A stretch of 32,813 bases of DNA from Pseudoalteromonas holothuriae (GCF_945859825.1 NZ_CAMAPC010000030.1:1-32813); one strand, 5' to 3'; numbered from the stretch's first letter, positions 1-11,100 are shown. The notes: a model not told the origin generated them from the letters alone. Numbers and translations are program-made.

Positions 1-3000
1 TCAATGTATTAGGGCTATCGGGTGGTGACTATGAAACGGTGGTATGTGAAGTCATAGAGACGTTACAAAGACTGCTAGCGACAAAGGCAACCGGGTTGGT
101 GCAGGTACTGATACCAGCAGCAAAGATGAACAGTGGTTGGTATGGGCTGTCGGGATTGTTAAGAAGTGTGATGCAGGAGAGTCCGCACTTACACTGCCAA
201 CTAATCGGTCTAAGTGATATACACAACACAGAATTGACGGCGTGTTTAAAGGCGTTAGCGGACAATAGTACAGCGGAACCACAACAGAGTGTTGTGTGTT
301 ATGAAGATACGCAAAGAAAGGTATTGTCATGGCAGGAGTGCGATGCACAGGCAAGGCGAACGGCACAGCAAGTATGGCAGTCAGAAAGTAGTTATGTGAT
401 AAGCGGTGGTTTGGGTGGATTAGGTCAGATATTTGCTAAAGAAATACTAAACAGCAATAGCACATCACAGGTTATTCTATTGGGTCGCTCGCAAGCGCGG
501 TTGGGGTGGGAAGATGAGTTTGCAGGGCAACGGAGACGGGTTCATTACTATCAAGTAGATATAAGTGATAGAGAGCGGTTGGCGAAGGTGCTCAACGAAG
601 TAGAGACAAGGCATGGAAAACTAAAAGGAGTTTTACATAGTGCAGGTGTAGTAAAAGACAACTACTTAATAAATAAACAGCCAGATGAAGTGGTATCGGT
701 ATTAAGGGCGAAAGTATCGGGGTTAGAGAATCTGGATAAGTTAACGAGGGAATGTGATTTAGAATTATTTATAGCATTCTCATCAATGGCAGGTGTTTTG
801 GGTAACGCAGGGCAGGGAGATTATGCGGCAGCGAATGCGTATATGGATGGTTATATGCATCAGCGAACACAGGCAGTGGCAGCGGGCGAAGGGCATGGGG
901 TTAGTATGTCAATTGCTTGGCCATTGTGGCAAGACGGTGGTATGACGGTGGATAGCGAGACGCTGAAACTAACAATGGGCAAGCTTGGGTTAGTTGCGAT
1001 GCCTACCGATTCAGGAATCAAAGCGTTCTACACCGCACTTGCTACGAATCAAAAAAGTGTGCTTGTAGAGCATCGTCAGTTTAAAATCGAACAGCCTTCA
1101 GACGATAGAACGATGATAAGTACATTATTGTGTACATTGCTTGATGTCGAGGCGAAAGAACTTGAATTTGACAGTAGCTGGCAAGAGTTAGGTTGCGATC
1201 AATTAAAGCTGTCTTGGTTGGTTGAGCAGATACAGTTGCAGTTCGAAATAGTCCTTGAACTGAATCAACTACTCGAGTTTGATACTCCATCCAAAATGCT
1301 GCAATACATCCAAGCTAGACATATTTCACCGGGTCTAAATGACAAGGTAAATATTTCGCATATGCCAGATGACATATCCAGCCCTGTAGAATCCTTACGT
1401 TCGTTGTTAGCAAATATCTTAGGTAAACATATCGGTATGGCTGCGGATCGAATTGCGTCTGATGATGAATTTGAGCAATTCGGTATAGACTCAGTAATTA
1501 TGTTAAAAATGACATCCGAATTAGAAGAAAAATTTGGTTCATTACCAAAAACTTTATTCTTTGAATACAAGAGTATCGAACAGTTATCCGAATACTTTGT
1601 GGAGCATTATGCTGATACACTGGATACATGGCAGAAAACAACACAAGCTGAAGTGGCGCGAGATCCTGTGCGCTCTTACCCAAAAGTAAGTCAAGAACAG
1701 TCAATTTTTTCTGATAATAGCGTCGCAATCAGGCATGAAATTTCAGAGCATGAAACGAGTGTTAGTGCTAGCCAAGATATCGCCATTATTGGTATTGCAG
1801 GGCAATACCCTGGTGCCAGCGGGTTAACGGAGTTTTGGCAAAATTTACTACATGGGGTGGATAGTATTCGCTCTGTTCCTCAGTCTAGGTGGTCCCACGA
1901 AGATTATTATCATAGTGATAAGCGGGTAATAGGTAAAACATATGCTAAGTGGGGTGGGTTTATTGATGACTTCGATAAGTTCGATCCTCTGTTTTTCAAT
2001 ATATCACCACGTGAGGCAAATGGTATTGACCCGCAAGAGCGGCTCTTTTTACAGACCGCCTATCATGCGCTGGAAGACGCTGGTTATAACCCAATGACAT
2101 TTAATCAGCAAGGGACGATTGGGGTTTATGTTGGTGTTATGTATGAAGAATATCAGCTTTATGGGCAAGTTACACCGGATTTCAGTTTTGTATTACCCGG
2201 TAATCCAAGCGCCATTGCAAATAGAGTATCGTTTTACTTTAACCTAATGGGACCAAGTTTAGCGATTGATTCTATGTGCTCATCATCATTAACGACGATA
2301 CATTTGGCATGCCAAAGCATTCGTAGTAATGAGTGCAATGCCGCTATTGCTGGGGGGGTTAATTTATCACTGCACCCAAATAAGTTTTTGCTATTAGCGC
2401 AAGGCGGGTTTGCTGCATCACAACCTGGATGTCGTAGTTTTGGTGAAGGCGGTGATGGTTACGTACCCGGCGAAGGTGTGGGTGCCGTAGTGCTCAAGCC
2501 TTTAACAAAAGCGATTGCGGACAATGATGCGATACATGCAATCATAAAAGGGAGTGCTATCAACCATGGTGGTCGTGCAAATGGTTATTCAGTACCAGAC
2601 CCTTTGGCACAAGCGCAAGTGATACGTCAAGCCTATGAAAATGCCAATGTAGACGTTGCTACGATAAGCTATATTGAAGCGCATGGAACAGGAACTTCAC
2701 TGGGAGATCCGATAGAAGTAGAAGCATTACGCAAAGTCTTTGGTGCGAATGGGCAGCAAACGTTTATGCTAGGGTCGGTCAAATCGAATATTGGTCACTG
2801 TGAAAGTGCAGCGGGCATTGCTGGACTGACAAAAGTCTTGCTACAAATGAAACACGCAACCATTGTGCCTTCGCTCCATTCAAACGCGCTCAATCCAAAC
2901 ATTAACTTTGCTGAGTTACCTTTTAAGGTGCCTCAAACAGCGCATGAATGGCCTAGGATGAACTCATCTGAAGCGCAGGATATGCCAAGAAGAGCTGGGA

Positions 3001-6000
3001 TCTCAGCGTTTGGTGCAGGTGGCTCAAACGCACATTTGGTGATAGAAGAGTATACCAGCAAACAACCTGAGTCTCCTCAGAATGGCGAATATAGTATTGT
3101 ATTATCAGCTAAAACACACGATGCTTTACATCAAAAGGCAAAAGACTTACTTGCAGCATTACAAACTGAATCATTAAACACTCAGATACGCCTGCTGGAT
3201 ATTGCATATACCCTGCAATGCGGTAGGGAAGCTATGCTTGAGCGCTTAGCATTTGTGGCTGATTCAGTAAAATCATGCATTGATACCTTGTCTGCTTTTA
3301 TTGCTGGAAATGATGCTGATTGGGCACTAGGTACAGCAGATAAGTCCATGCGAAACCAATGTTTAGAAGAGCAAATATATGCCGGGTTAGACGCGCATCA
3401 ACGCCTAATTAAACAGCAGCGACATTGGCTTCAAGGGGGAAAAGTTGAATGGCAACACAATTACGCACCACAGCTGAGTCCCCAGAAACTAAACTTGCCG
3501 CTCTATCCATTTGATAAGCGTCGTTGTTGGTATACGAAATTAGGCACCCCTTCGGTTAATCAGGCTACCAAAACAATACCAGCTCTGAGCAACAAGACGA
3601 TAGAGCAAGAAAGTGCTAAACCCGTAAATTTACGTTACAACTGGTATGAAAAAGCCCTTGTACTAACAGAAGAAAAGCATACGATCAGTAACATTCTTAT
3701 TTTGGCGACTTCTGATACTCGAGAGTTGGCGCATAAAATAGCGCAGCAATTTGATGCGTCGCAAGTGCTGGAGGTTGATGACCAAAACCTAAGTATTACA
3801 GAGAACCGACGCTATCAACACGTTATTGATGTGTGTGGATGCTCGAAAACGATGACGGATGAGTTTGTTTGGTTTGAACATGTTCAGTCTATCGTTAGAG
3901 AAAATCATAAACCAGGATTGCGCATGATGGCACTTACCGAAATGACGCACCAGTTAGATGTTCACGATAAGGTCACAGAAACAGGTTCTATGCAAGCATC
4001 ACTCTATACGATGTTGCAGGCAGAGTATCAAGGTGTGACTAGTTGGACGGTAGATATAGACTCGCAGTTAAGCGATATTACTCTTTTTGAGCTGTTAAGG
4101 GATGAGTTTGCTCAACAGCAGCCTGATAACGTAGTAGCCTACCGAAAGACGCGGCGCTACGTTGCTTCTTTAGAACCTCAACAGATAGAGTTTAACAAGA
4201 CAGACACTTGGGTGTTACCTGAGAATAAAGTGTTATTGATAACCGGTGGTACCAGCGGCTTGGGTTATTTGTGTGCTAAGCATTGTATAGAAAAGCATGG
4301 CGTTAAAAAGCTGGTGCTGACTGGTCGAGATGTATTCCCAGATAAAACTCAATGGCAGCATTATATTGCAACTCACTCAGATAAATTAAGTGAAAAAATA
4401 AAATCTGTTCAAACACTTGAAAGGTTAGGTGCAGAAGTCCAAGTTTATTCAGCAACACTTTCTGAGCGCGTGCAAGTTCGTGAATTGTTGGATAAAGTCA
4501 TTGCCTCAATGGGAGAAATATCGGGTGTCGTTCACTGTGCCGGAAATGTTGATTTTCATACGCCAGCATTTATTCGTAAAACACCTGCAACCGTAAAAAC
4601 TGTTTTGGAACCAAAAGTTCAGGGGCTCAAAGTGTTATTAAAAGAGGTGCAAAATCAGCCCCTACAGTTTGTGGTTTGTTACTCCTCTATATCGGCTTTG
4701 CTACCCGAACTTTCAGTTGGTCAACTGGATTATGCAATGGCCAATTATTATATGGACCAAATAGTCAAAGTGGCTGCTAGGACTATGCCTATGATGAGTA
4801 TTCAATGGTCAAGTTGGTCACAAAGTGGTATGGCAAAATCACAATCACAGCGCTTTAAAGAATCTGGACTTGTGGCCTTGAATGATGATGATGGACTAGC
4901 ATTTTTTGATGATGCAGTGGCTAAGATCATTCACCAAGATGCTAGAGGTGTATATGCTCCGGTATTAATTGATGAGCGCGTATGGCAACAGAATCTAGCA
5001 AATGAGCGACCCGTATTATCTCATAAAGATAAGTCGCCATTAGGGACTAGGCAGAATGATACACTCTTTAGCTTGTCACATATTGAAAAGAGTATACTCG
5101 CATGGCTAACGGAGCTATTTTCGCAAGAATTACAGGTTGAGCAAGATATACTTGAGCCTGACACCAGCTTTCAGGAAGTGGGCGTTGATTCAATATTGAT
5201 TGCACAATTTATTAATCGTATGGAAGCTGAACTGGGAGCCTCTTTGGATCCTGGGATCATCATTGAGCATGCATCATTGGAACGTTTAACACATTATATT
5301 GTGAGTACTTTTCCAAAGCACTGTGCAACGCTTCTCGATAACCTACAGCCCCTTGCGGCTGCTAATAGTCCATCCTCTAAACCTAGCAACGGTGGTAATC
5401 CAGTCTCTGCTGAGCTCCCAGCCAAACGAACAGGTGTAGATAAAGAGGAACATGTAGCGGTGATCGGACTCGGATGTCACTTTCCAGGTGCCAACGACGC
5501 TAAGTCATTTTGGGAGAACCTAAAGGCGGGTAAAGATTGTGTCACAAACGTGCCTGTAAATAGGCAAGCTTTGTATAAAACTCAGGGGTATGATGGCCCA
5601 ATGTGGGGCGCATTCATGGATGATATTGAATATTTTGATGCCCAGTACTTTAACCTTAAATCTGAAGACGTGGTGCAAATTGATCCGCTCATTCGTCAGT
5701 GGTTAGAAGTCAGTGCGGTTGCTTTGAATGATGCCGGATATGATCGCGAAAAGCTTAGAGGACGCCGTGTTGGAGTTTACGCTGGCGCAAGAACAGGGCC
5801 TTTTGCCTATCACGCCGCACAGTATGGTGTCACTACTGGGCTTGCAGGAACAGCACAAAACTTTATCTCAAACTATTTGGCTCATGTGTATGATTTACGT
5901 GGTCCGAATATGGTAGTTGATACTGCGTGTTCTAGTGCTTTGACAGCAGTTCACCTTGCCGTACAAAGTATTAAATCAGGCGAGTCTGAAATTGCAGTTG

Positions 6001-6881
6001 CAGGGGGCGTAGATGTGTTGCTTGATTCAACTCCATTTTTAACACTCGGTGCTGCGAAGGTACTTTCTCCTGATGGACGATGCAAAACATTTGATGAGAG
6101 CGCCAACGGCATTGCACTCGGCGAAGGTTGCGGCGTGGTTATATTGAAACGCCTCAGCAGAGCTATTGATGATGGTAATAAAATTTACGCAGTGATCGAA
6201 GGCTCTGCTATTAACAATGACGGTAATACGATGGGGATCACGACCCCTAACCCTGATGCACAAAAGCAGTTGCTTGAACTGGCCATTGCAGATGCTGATG
6301 TTGATGCTTCCACAATTAGTTATGTTGAAACACATGGCACAGGTACACAAATTGGCGATCCACTTGAATTAAAGGCTTTAAATGCAACATTGGGCATACG
6401 TGAAAAAACAGCACCACGTTGTGGAGTTGGCAGTGTTAAATCAAATATTGGTCACCTACTGAGTGCCGCTGGTGCTGCTAGCCTTATAAAGGTGTTGCTA
6501 TCTATTACAAATAAAGAGTTGCCTCCAACACTGCATTGTAAAAAGCCCAATCCAAGGTTTAACTTTTCGGATTCCGGTTTGTATGTGGTGCAAGCGCATC
6601 AACCTTGGTTGGACGATAGCCACGTATTGAGAGCCGGGATAAGTTCATTTGGTTTGGGAGGATGTAATGCTCACTTAATTGTAAGTAATGCAGGCATACC
6701 GAACCGGTGTACTGGCACCATGGAACCAAGGAAACCGAAGATTAAATTTAATAAGAGTCGTTACTGGATTCACAATGTAATAGATGAAGGTACAAAAAAT
6801 TTATATAATGCTAACGCAGAATTAAAAGAAAAGAATAATGAGTATGAAGAAGAGCTAGTCGACTTCTTCGACTTTCATTAA
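1..6881 (+). CDS. Trans-AT polyketide synthase, 3' part (KR-ACP*-ACP-KS-KR-ACP-KS)
   Basis: The frame is open to the left edge, so the gene starts outside the window; residues are counted from the GTG at 39, which is internal. Domains in order: KR (NADPH motif SGGLGGLG at 122, catalytic Tyr 262); a carrier-like domain at about 352-422 with Gln 388 where the phosphopantetheine Ser should be; ACP (Ser 485); KS (Cys 747, His 882, His 920) with a post-KS linker to about 1170; KR (TGGTSGLG at 1402, Tyr 1565); ACP (Ser 1718); KS (Cys 1964, His 2099, His 2139); and a charged tail of about 60 residues. No AT domain is present, as in trans-AT synthases. Both KS domains keep the Cys-His-His triad and should elongate. 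The first KR has KDN at the Asp position linked to B-type (D-hydroxy) reduction, an inference. The final KS has no carrier after it, so its module must be completed by the next protein. A discrete ACP follows 16 bases later. Confidence 0.95.
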   Translation, partial: NVLGLSGGDYETVVCEVIETLQRLLATKATGLVQVLIPAAKMNSGWYGLSGLLRSVMQESPHLHCQLIGLSDIHNTELTACLKALADNSTAEPQQSVVCYEDTQRKVLSWQECDAQARRTAQQVWQSESSYVISGGLGGLGQIFAKEILNSNSTSQVILLGRSQARLGWEDEFAGQRRRVHYYQVDISDRERLAKVLNEVETRHGKLKGVLHSAGVVKDNYLINKQPDEVVSVLRAKVSGLENLDKLTRECDLELFIAFSSMAGVLGNAGQGDYAAANAYMDGYMHQRTQAVAAGEGHGVSMSIAWPLWQDGGMTVDSETLKLTMGKLGLVAMPTDSGIKAFYTALATNQKSVLVEHRQFKIEQPSDDRTMISTLLCTLLDVEAKELEFDSSWQELGCDQLKLSWLVEQIQLQFEIVLELNQLLEFDTPSKMLQYIQARHISPGLNDKVNISHMPDDISSPVESLRSLLANILGKHIGMAADRIASDDEFEQFGIDSVIMLKMTSELEEKFGSLPKTLFFEYKSIEQLSEYFVEHYADTLDTWQKTTQAEVARDPVRSYPKVSQEQSIFSDNSVAIRHEISEHETSVSASQDIAIIGIAGQYPGASGLTEFWQNLLHGVDSIRSVPQSRWSHEDYYHSDKRVIGKTYAKWGGFIDDFDKFDPLFFNISPREANGIDPQERLFLQTAYHALEDAGYNPMTFNQQGTIGVYVGVMYEEYQLYGQVTPDFSFVLPGNPSAIANRVSFYFNLMGPSLAIDSMCSSSLTTIHLACQSIRSNECNAAIAGGVNLSLHPNKFLLLAQGGFAASQPGCRSFGEGGDGYVPGEGVGAVVLKPLTKAIADNDAIHAIIKGSAINHGGRANGYSVPDPLAQAQVIRQAYENANVDVATISYIEAHGTGTSLGDPIEVEALRKVFGANGQQTFMLGSVKSNIGHCESAAGIAGLTKVLLQMKHATIVPSLHSNALNPNINFAELPFKVPQTAHEWPRMNSSEAQDMPRRAGISAFGAGGSNAHLVIEEYTSKQPESPQNGEYSIVLSAKTHDALHQKAKDLLAALQTESLNTQIRLLDIAYTLQCGREAMLERLAFVADSVKSCIDTLSAFIAGNDADWALGTADKSMRNQCLEEQIYAGLDAHQRLIKQQRHWLQGGKVEWQHNYAPQLSPQKLNLPLYPFDKRRCWYTKLGTPSVNQATKTIPALSNKTIEQESAKPVNLRYNWYEKALVLTEEKHTISNILILATSDTRELAHKIAQQFDASQVLEVDDQNLSITENRRYQHVIDVCGCSKTMTDEFVWFEHVQSIVRENHKPGLRMMALTEMTHQLDVHDKVTETGSMQASLYTMLQAEYQGVTSWTVDIDSQLSDITLFELLRDEFAQQQPDNVVAYRKTRRYVASLEPQQIEFNKTDTWVLPENKVLLITGGTSGLGYLCAKHCIEKHGVKKLVLTGRDVFPDKTQWQHYIATHSDKLSEKIKSVQTLERLGAEVQVYSATLSERVQVRELLDKVIASMGEISGVVHCAGNVDFHTPAFIRKTPATVKTVLEPKVQGLKVLLKEVQNQPLQFVVCYSSISALLPELSVGQLDYAMANYYMDQIVKVAARTMPMMSIQWSSWSQSGMAKSQSQRFKESGLVALNDDDGLAFFDDAVAKIIHQDARGVYAPVLIDERVWQQNLANERPVLSHKDKSPLGTRQNDTLFSLSHIEKSILAWLTELFSQELQVEQDILEPDTSFQEVGVDSILIAQFINRMEAELGASLDPGIIIEHASLERLTHYIVSTFPKHCATLLDNLQPLAAANSPSSKPSNGGNPVSAELPAKRTGVDKEEHVAVIGLGCHFPGANDAKSFWENLKAGKDCVTNVPVNRQALYKTQGYDGPMWGAFMDDIEYFDAQYFNLKSEDVVQIDPLIRQWLEVSAVALNDAGYDREKLRGRRVGVYAGARTGPFAYHAAQYGVTTGLAGTAQNFISNYLAHVYDLRGPNMVVDTACSSALTAVHLAVQSIKSGESEIAVAGGVDVLLDSTPFLTLGAAKVLSPDGRCKTFDESANGIALGEGCGVVILKRLSRAIDDGNKIYAVIEGSAINNDGNTMGITTPNPDAQKQLLELAIADADVDASTISYVETHGTGTQIGDPLELKALNATLGIREKTAPRCGVGSVKSNIGHLLSAAGAASLIKVLLSITNKELPPTLHCKKPNPRFNFSDSGLYVVQAHQPWLDDSHVLRAGISSFGLGGCNAHLIVSNAGIPNRCTGTMEPRKPKIKFNKSRYWIHNVIDEGTKNLYNANAELKEKNNEYEEELVDFFDFH

Positions 6882-6897
6882 TAACACAGAGGTAAAT

Positions 6898-7140
6898 ATG
6901 GAAAAGAAAAACGTATTCGATACAATAAAAGGGTTAATTTCTGAAGTAGCACCGGATGTCAATATCGATGGTTTGATCGAGGCAGATAGCATGTCTGATC
7001 TGGGGATAAACTCAGTAGAAAGATCTGAAATAGTTATTTTGTTGTTATCACATTATCAGCTCAAAATTCCATTGGTTGAGCTACATGGCTTGCGTAATCT
7101 TGGTGAATTGGCGGGTTTTGTTCATAGTAAAGTCGCCTAA
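6898..7140 (+). CDS. Discrete acyl carrier protein, beta-branching donor type
   Basis: An 80-residue free-standing carrier protein with the phosphopantetheine Ser 39 in the motif DLGINS, followed by VERSEIV. The pattern LG-x-NS-x-x-R-x-EI is typical of the donor ACPs of HMG-CoA-synthase cassettes (AcpK of the bacillaene system), which carry acetyl for attack on the beta-keto group of the growing chain. ACPs inside synthases usually have DS instead. It starts with ATG behind an AGAGG ribosome site and lies directly after the PKS. The next gene, a PksI-like decarboxylase, supports the same role. Its malonyl loading and the decarboxylating KS that would make acetyl-ACP are not encoded in this window. 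It could instead serve the carrier-less KS at the end of the PKS, but the NS motif argues against that. Confidence 0.85.
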   Translation: MEKKNVFDTIKGLISEVAPDVNIDGLIEADSMSDLGINSVERSEIVILLLSHYQLKIPLVELHGLRNLGELAGFVHSKVA

Positions 7141-7171
7141 TCATCGTTTGGTTCTTCTGAAGAGGCTAATT

Positions 7172-7912
7172 ATGGAAAGTATTATTGATGTTGAAATAAC
7201 AGGTCATGTTGCTTTGATAACAATGGTTGATAGAGAAAAGAAGAACCAATTGTCGGAAAGATTGATAGTTGCTTTAACAGATACACTGTCTCAGTTAGGG
7301 AGCAACTCTGATGTATCTGTTATTGTCCTCTGTGGGTATGACAATTATTTTTGCTGTGGTGGGGATGTTAATGAGATTGCAAATAGAGTTTCTCAGCGTC
7401 AGGCCGTGTTTAATAAGGAATGTGTATTTGAGCTAGTGCTAAACTGTAAACTACCAATAATTTCTGCAATGCAAGGACATGCATTGGGAGCTGGGTTAGC
7501 ACTGGGGCTATATTGCGATTTTATCTTCATGGCTGAGCAAAGTATCTATAGTGCCAATTTTATGAAATATGACTTTACACCAGGTTTTGGATCGACATAT
7601 ATCCTACCTAAAAAAATGGGTTACACTCTAGGCCATGAAATGTTGTATGGTGCTAAAAATTACTACGGTCTTGAACTAAAACAACGAGGTGCTGGCGTTA
7701 ACGTTGTCGATAAAGAAAACGTACTTGATGATGCCATGAAATTCGCTGGGAATTTGGCAAAATCCTCACGTCACGCCCTTATCACGCTTAAATCTGGGTT
7801 AAACCGTGACTTAGAAGCTGAACTATCTCAGGCTATTGACAATGAATTACACATGCATGAACAAACGCTTTATAAACAGAGCGTAGCTTCTAAAATATCC
7901 CTACCCTTATGA
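7172..7912 (+). CDS. pksI-like: Enoyl-CoA hydratase/isomerase family decarboxylase (ECH2) of the beta-branching cassette
   Basis: A 246-residue crotonase-fold protein. It shares with PksI of Bacillus the stretches GYDNYF-x-x-GG (oxyanion-hole region), AMQGH-x-x-G-x-G, ANFMKY-x-FTPG and a C-terminal MHE-x-T; this comparison is from memory. In that family the enzyme decarboxylates 3-methylglutaconyl-ACP to 3-methylcrotonyl-ACP, completing conversion of a beta-keto group into a methyl branch on the carrier-bound chain. I chose the ATG at 7172 because GAAGAGG lies six bases upstream and the protein then starts like other members. The same frame is open back to 7076 inside the ACP gene, but that would add an unrelated leader. 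The partners expected in a full cassette (HMG-CoA synthase, ECH1, decarboxylating KS) are absent here and should lie left of the window. Confidence 0.88.
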   Translation: MESIIDVEITGHVALITMVDREKKNQLSERLIVALTDTLSQLGSNSDVSVIVLCGYDNYFCCGGDVNEIANRVSQRQAVFNKECVFELVLNCKLPIISAMQGHALGAGLALGLYCDFIFMAEQSIYSANFMKYDFTPGFGSTYILPKKMGYTLGHEMLYGAKNYYGLELKQRGAGVNVVDKENVLDDAMKFAGNLAKSSRHALITLKSGLNRDLEAELSQAIDNELHMHEQTLYKQSVASKISLPL

Positions 7913-7928
7913 GCTGAGTGTTAGAAAA

Positions 7929-7950
7929 TACCTAAATGAGGTACCTTTTT
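7929..7950 (+). terminator. Possible weak terminator after the ECH2 gene
   Basis: A 5-bp stem (TACCT/AGGTA) with a 5-base loop is followed by CCTTTTT, 17 bases after the ECH2 stop codon. The stem is short, so it may attenuate rather than end transcription. The interval from 7951 to about 8185 holds no other gene; I see no convincing promoter in it, though it is long enough to house one for the CHAT-STAND gene. Confidence 0.35.
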
Positions 7951-8185
7951 ACGCATAATCAACTGTCTACTTGTACCCTGATTTAACACCCGAGTGAAAG
8001 TATGCCAGAATGGGGGGCGGCGAAAAAATAAATTTATGAGAAGCTGCCTTGTATAAATTGGTATTCGGTTTGAGTGAATACCTCTGTGCATTCGGTAAGT
8101 TGTAACATCATATTTTTATTAATATAGTTGCTTCTTGAAAGGGTGTTTCCTTTTGTTTTTATGAAATTTGAAGTTTGAGATTTGT

Positions 8186-11100
8186 ATGAAATTAAAGATA
8201 TTTGATAGTCCGTCTGAGAAAAATAAAATAAGAATTTCTTTGTTAGATAACGACGGCAATGAAACCCAAGTTGAGGGTGAGTACATATCTTCTCCGTTTA
8301 GCCCTAGTAGCAGAAAAGTTATAAGTAGTTATTTCAATAATATAAATCAAAATTCCAATCCAGACGGGATCACGCAAAAGATTATTTCATTAGGAACATC
8401 ACTGGGAAATGTATTTCTAGATGACGATGATGAAATTTACAAAATTACCAGTCTGATAGAAGAGCATTACAACCATCTTGATATTATAATAGAGTCGACA
8501 CATGCCCAGCTTTTTGATGAGTATTGGGAAAACATTATTTTACCTGGCACGGAATATATACTTTCATCGGTGTGTAAATCTTTTGTGCGTAGGCCTCGAG
8601 TTTTCTATGGCCAAGAGGAAATGCCAGCATTACACTTAGGTCTGCAAGTGCCGGCAGCCGTGCCAAAGGAAGTGCAGGCTCTAGAGGCTGCAGATACCCC
8701 CCCTACTCCAATTCAGCCAATGAATGTACTGCATTTAACTTTATCATCGGTGTTTGAAAGTGAAGACTATAGTGCGTGCGCATTACCGCTGGCATATGAA
8801 ACTGTATGCATGGAAGGTGCAATAAGTAGTGAACACCTTATAGTTGATTCTGCAGACCAAGTGCGTGATTTCTTAGCTAAGAAAAAGAGTGAATTTCACC
8901 TTGTGCTCGTTGAAGGTGGATTACTTCCAACAGAATGTGGTTTAGCGTTGGGCAATGAAAAGCAGCGAGTTTTGGCGGATGATTTATTCAATCACCTACA
9001 ACGTCATGGCATAACAGCAATTATATTCGATCCACGTTCTTCAGCATTGGTTGATAACGATAACTTGAAATTATATATAGAGCAGTTAGCCAACGCAGCG
9101 TGTGAATGCGGTATCTACAATTTGCTCGCAATAAATGAATGTGTTGACGGTATAGTAAGTAAGGATGTTATCACCGCATTCTACCACTGCTTAACACAAG
9201 GCTTAAGTTTTGCCCAAGCAGTGGTTGAGTGTAGAAAATACCTCCAACAGCATTTGACATATAATCCAGATAGATTACTACCCTGTCCCATAGTAAGTTG
9301 GCCATTATTAGTCCATTATACAGCGCAAGAATTAACTTATTTCGTTGTGCCACAAAGCTCTGCGGCTGTTGATCAATCGCAGATGCTACAAGCGATTTTG
9401 AGTATGATGCATGGTTTTGATCAATCTCTAGTTAGAGAAACAGATAAAGCGATAAACCAAAGAAGTGTAGCGCAGATATTAACAGCGATCAAAGATGGTA
9501 AACACCTGATCTGCATCAATGGCCATTCAGGTACAGGAAGAACGACCGTTATGCACCAAGCCTGTTATTTCTTGCTTCAGTCAAAGCAGATTACAAACGG
9601 GTTTTATCTAAATTACGATTTAGAGTTTTATGACAGAGCAACGATATTGCAGATGTTGGCTCCAGAGCTTGATGTAAAATCAGGGCAAGATAATGATGTG
9701 CTCAATGCTTTAAAAAAGAGCTGCAACCTTTTTGTGTTTGATAACTTGGATGAATTAGACACCCAATTTACACAGCTCAAATTATTTATTGATGAGCTGG
9801 TTGAATTAGGACAAGCCATAATATGTAGCGGTGCTAATAGTCGCTTGACTGTCTTCGAGGCTGGGGCTGACTGCGGTGAGATTGACATAGTACATTTGCA
9901 GCAAAGTGAATTACGCCGCTTAATAAATATGACAATACGCAATAGTGGCAAGTTGCCTGAGGACAATGCTGAATGTAACTCAATAGATATGAAGGTCTCA
10001 CAATGGTTGGACATTGCGCCAGATAATTTGTTTATTGCTTCTCGTATGGCAACAAAATTGCTCGATCATGAAGTACAACTACTAAATAGTGATGTAATTC
10101 AACACATTGATTTTGAAAAAAATATTAAAATATCTGCACAGTATAGCGCATGGCAATGGCAACAGTTACCTATGGCTGATAAGAAACTTCTAGCTTTGTT
10201 TGCTGAGTCAGAATGGTTGTTACTAGAAGTTTTCGCTATCGCAGCAAACAAAGAGCGTGCTTTTGCACCTGCTGCTACACTTTGCGAAATGCTAGGTGTG
10301 AGTGCGGATCCAGATATCGAAGCTATATTTTCTCGATGGCATGAAGCGGGGTTTGTTAAACGCCACACCTTTGGTCGTCAAATAGAAAATCGTCAAAGAG
10401 GCTTAATCCTAAAATTAGCGGAACAAGATTTTGGCTCGGAGCTATTGAATGAGACGGTGCAGCTCGCATTTAGCCAGGTGGTGTGTGAAGGGTTACGTAT
10501 ACTATGCAGTCACCTTATAAAAAACCAAAATGAAGCATTATTATATAACTTAATGCTCAATAGGCGTTGTTTCGTAGCTCACTTTGAGCGTTTGTGGTTT
10601 GCTAAAAACTACCAAAATTTTGTTAGTATTATTGTGCTGTTTGAAAACCTAATGTCACAAGTAAAATTAGAACATGATCTACATACATGGGCATTTGACT
10701 TACTTTCCCGCTCAAAATTACAAGACGCAGAAAGCGACTGTACGGTACAAGAAAAACTGGCATTTTTGGACCTTGCTGCCTTGGCGATTAAGGCTAAAGA
10801 GTTACCTCACGAACAATCAAATTTTAAAGCCTATATTGACACTTGGTATCGTTATCTAAACAGCTTAGACTCAGTGGATGAACAAGCATTACTTATATTT
10901 CACAAAGCATTGAGAGTGGTTGAAGGTTTTTACCTAACACAACAAAATTGGTTAATATGTATCGAGCTTGCGAATGCAGGTATTAAAGTTTATAAAAATC
11001 ACCAATCTTGGATGTATGTGATCACTCAATTGAAATCACTCTGCCGATACTTTGGAGAAGTTGAGCAGTTTGAGGATGTTGAGAATTGTGAGGAGCAAAT

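Noticed and set aside
5430..6700. The last KS of the left synthase as the decarboxylating KS of the beta-branching cassette
   Set aside because: That enzyme usually has Ser or another residue for Cys and is free-standing; here the Cys-His-His triad is intact and the KS is fused.
7076..7912. Longer form of the ECH2 gene starting inside the ACP gene
   Set aside because: The extra residues do not resemble the family and a good ribosome site precedes the ATG at 7172.
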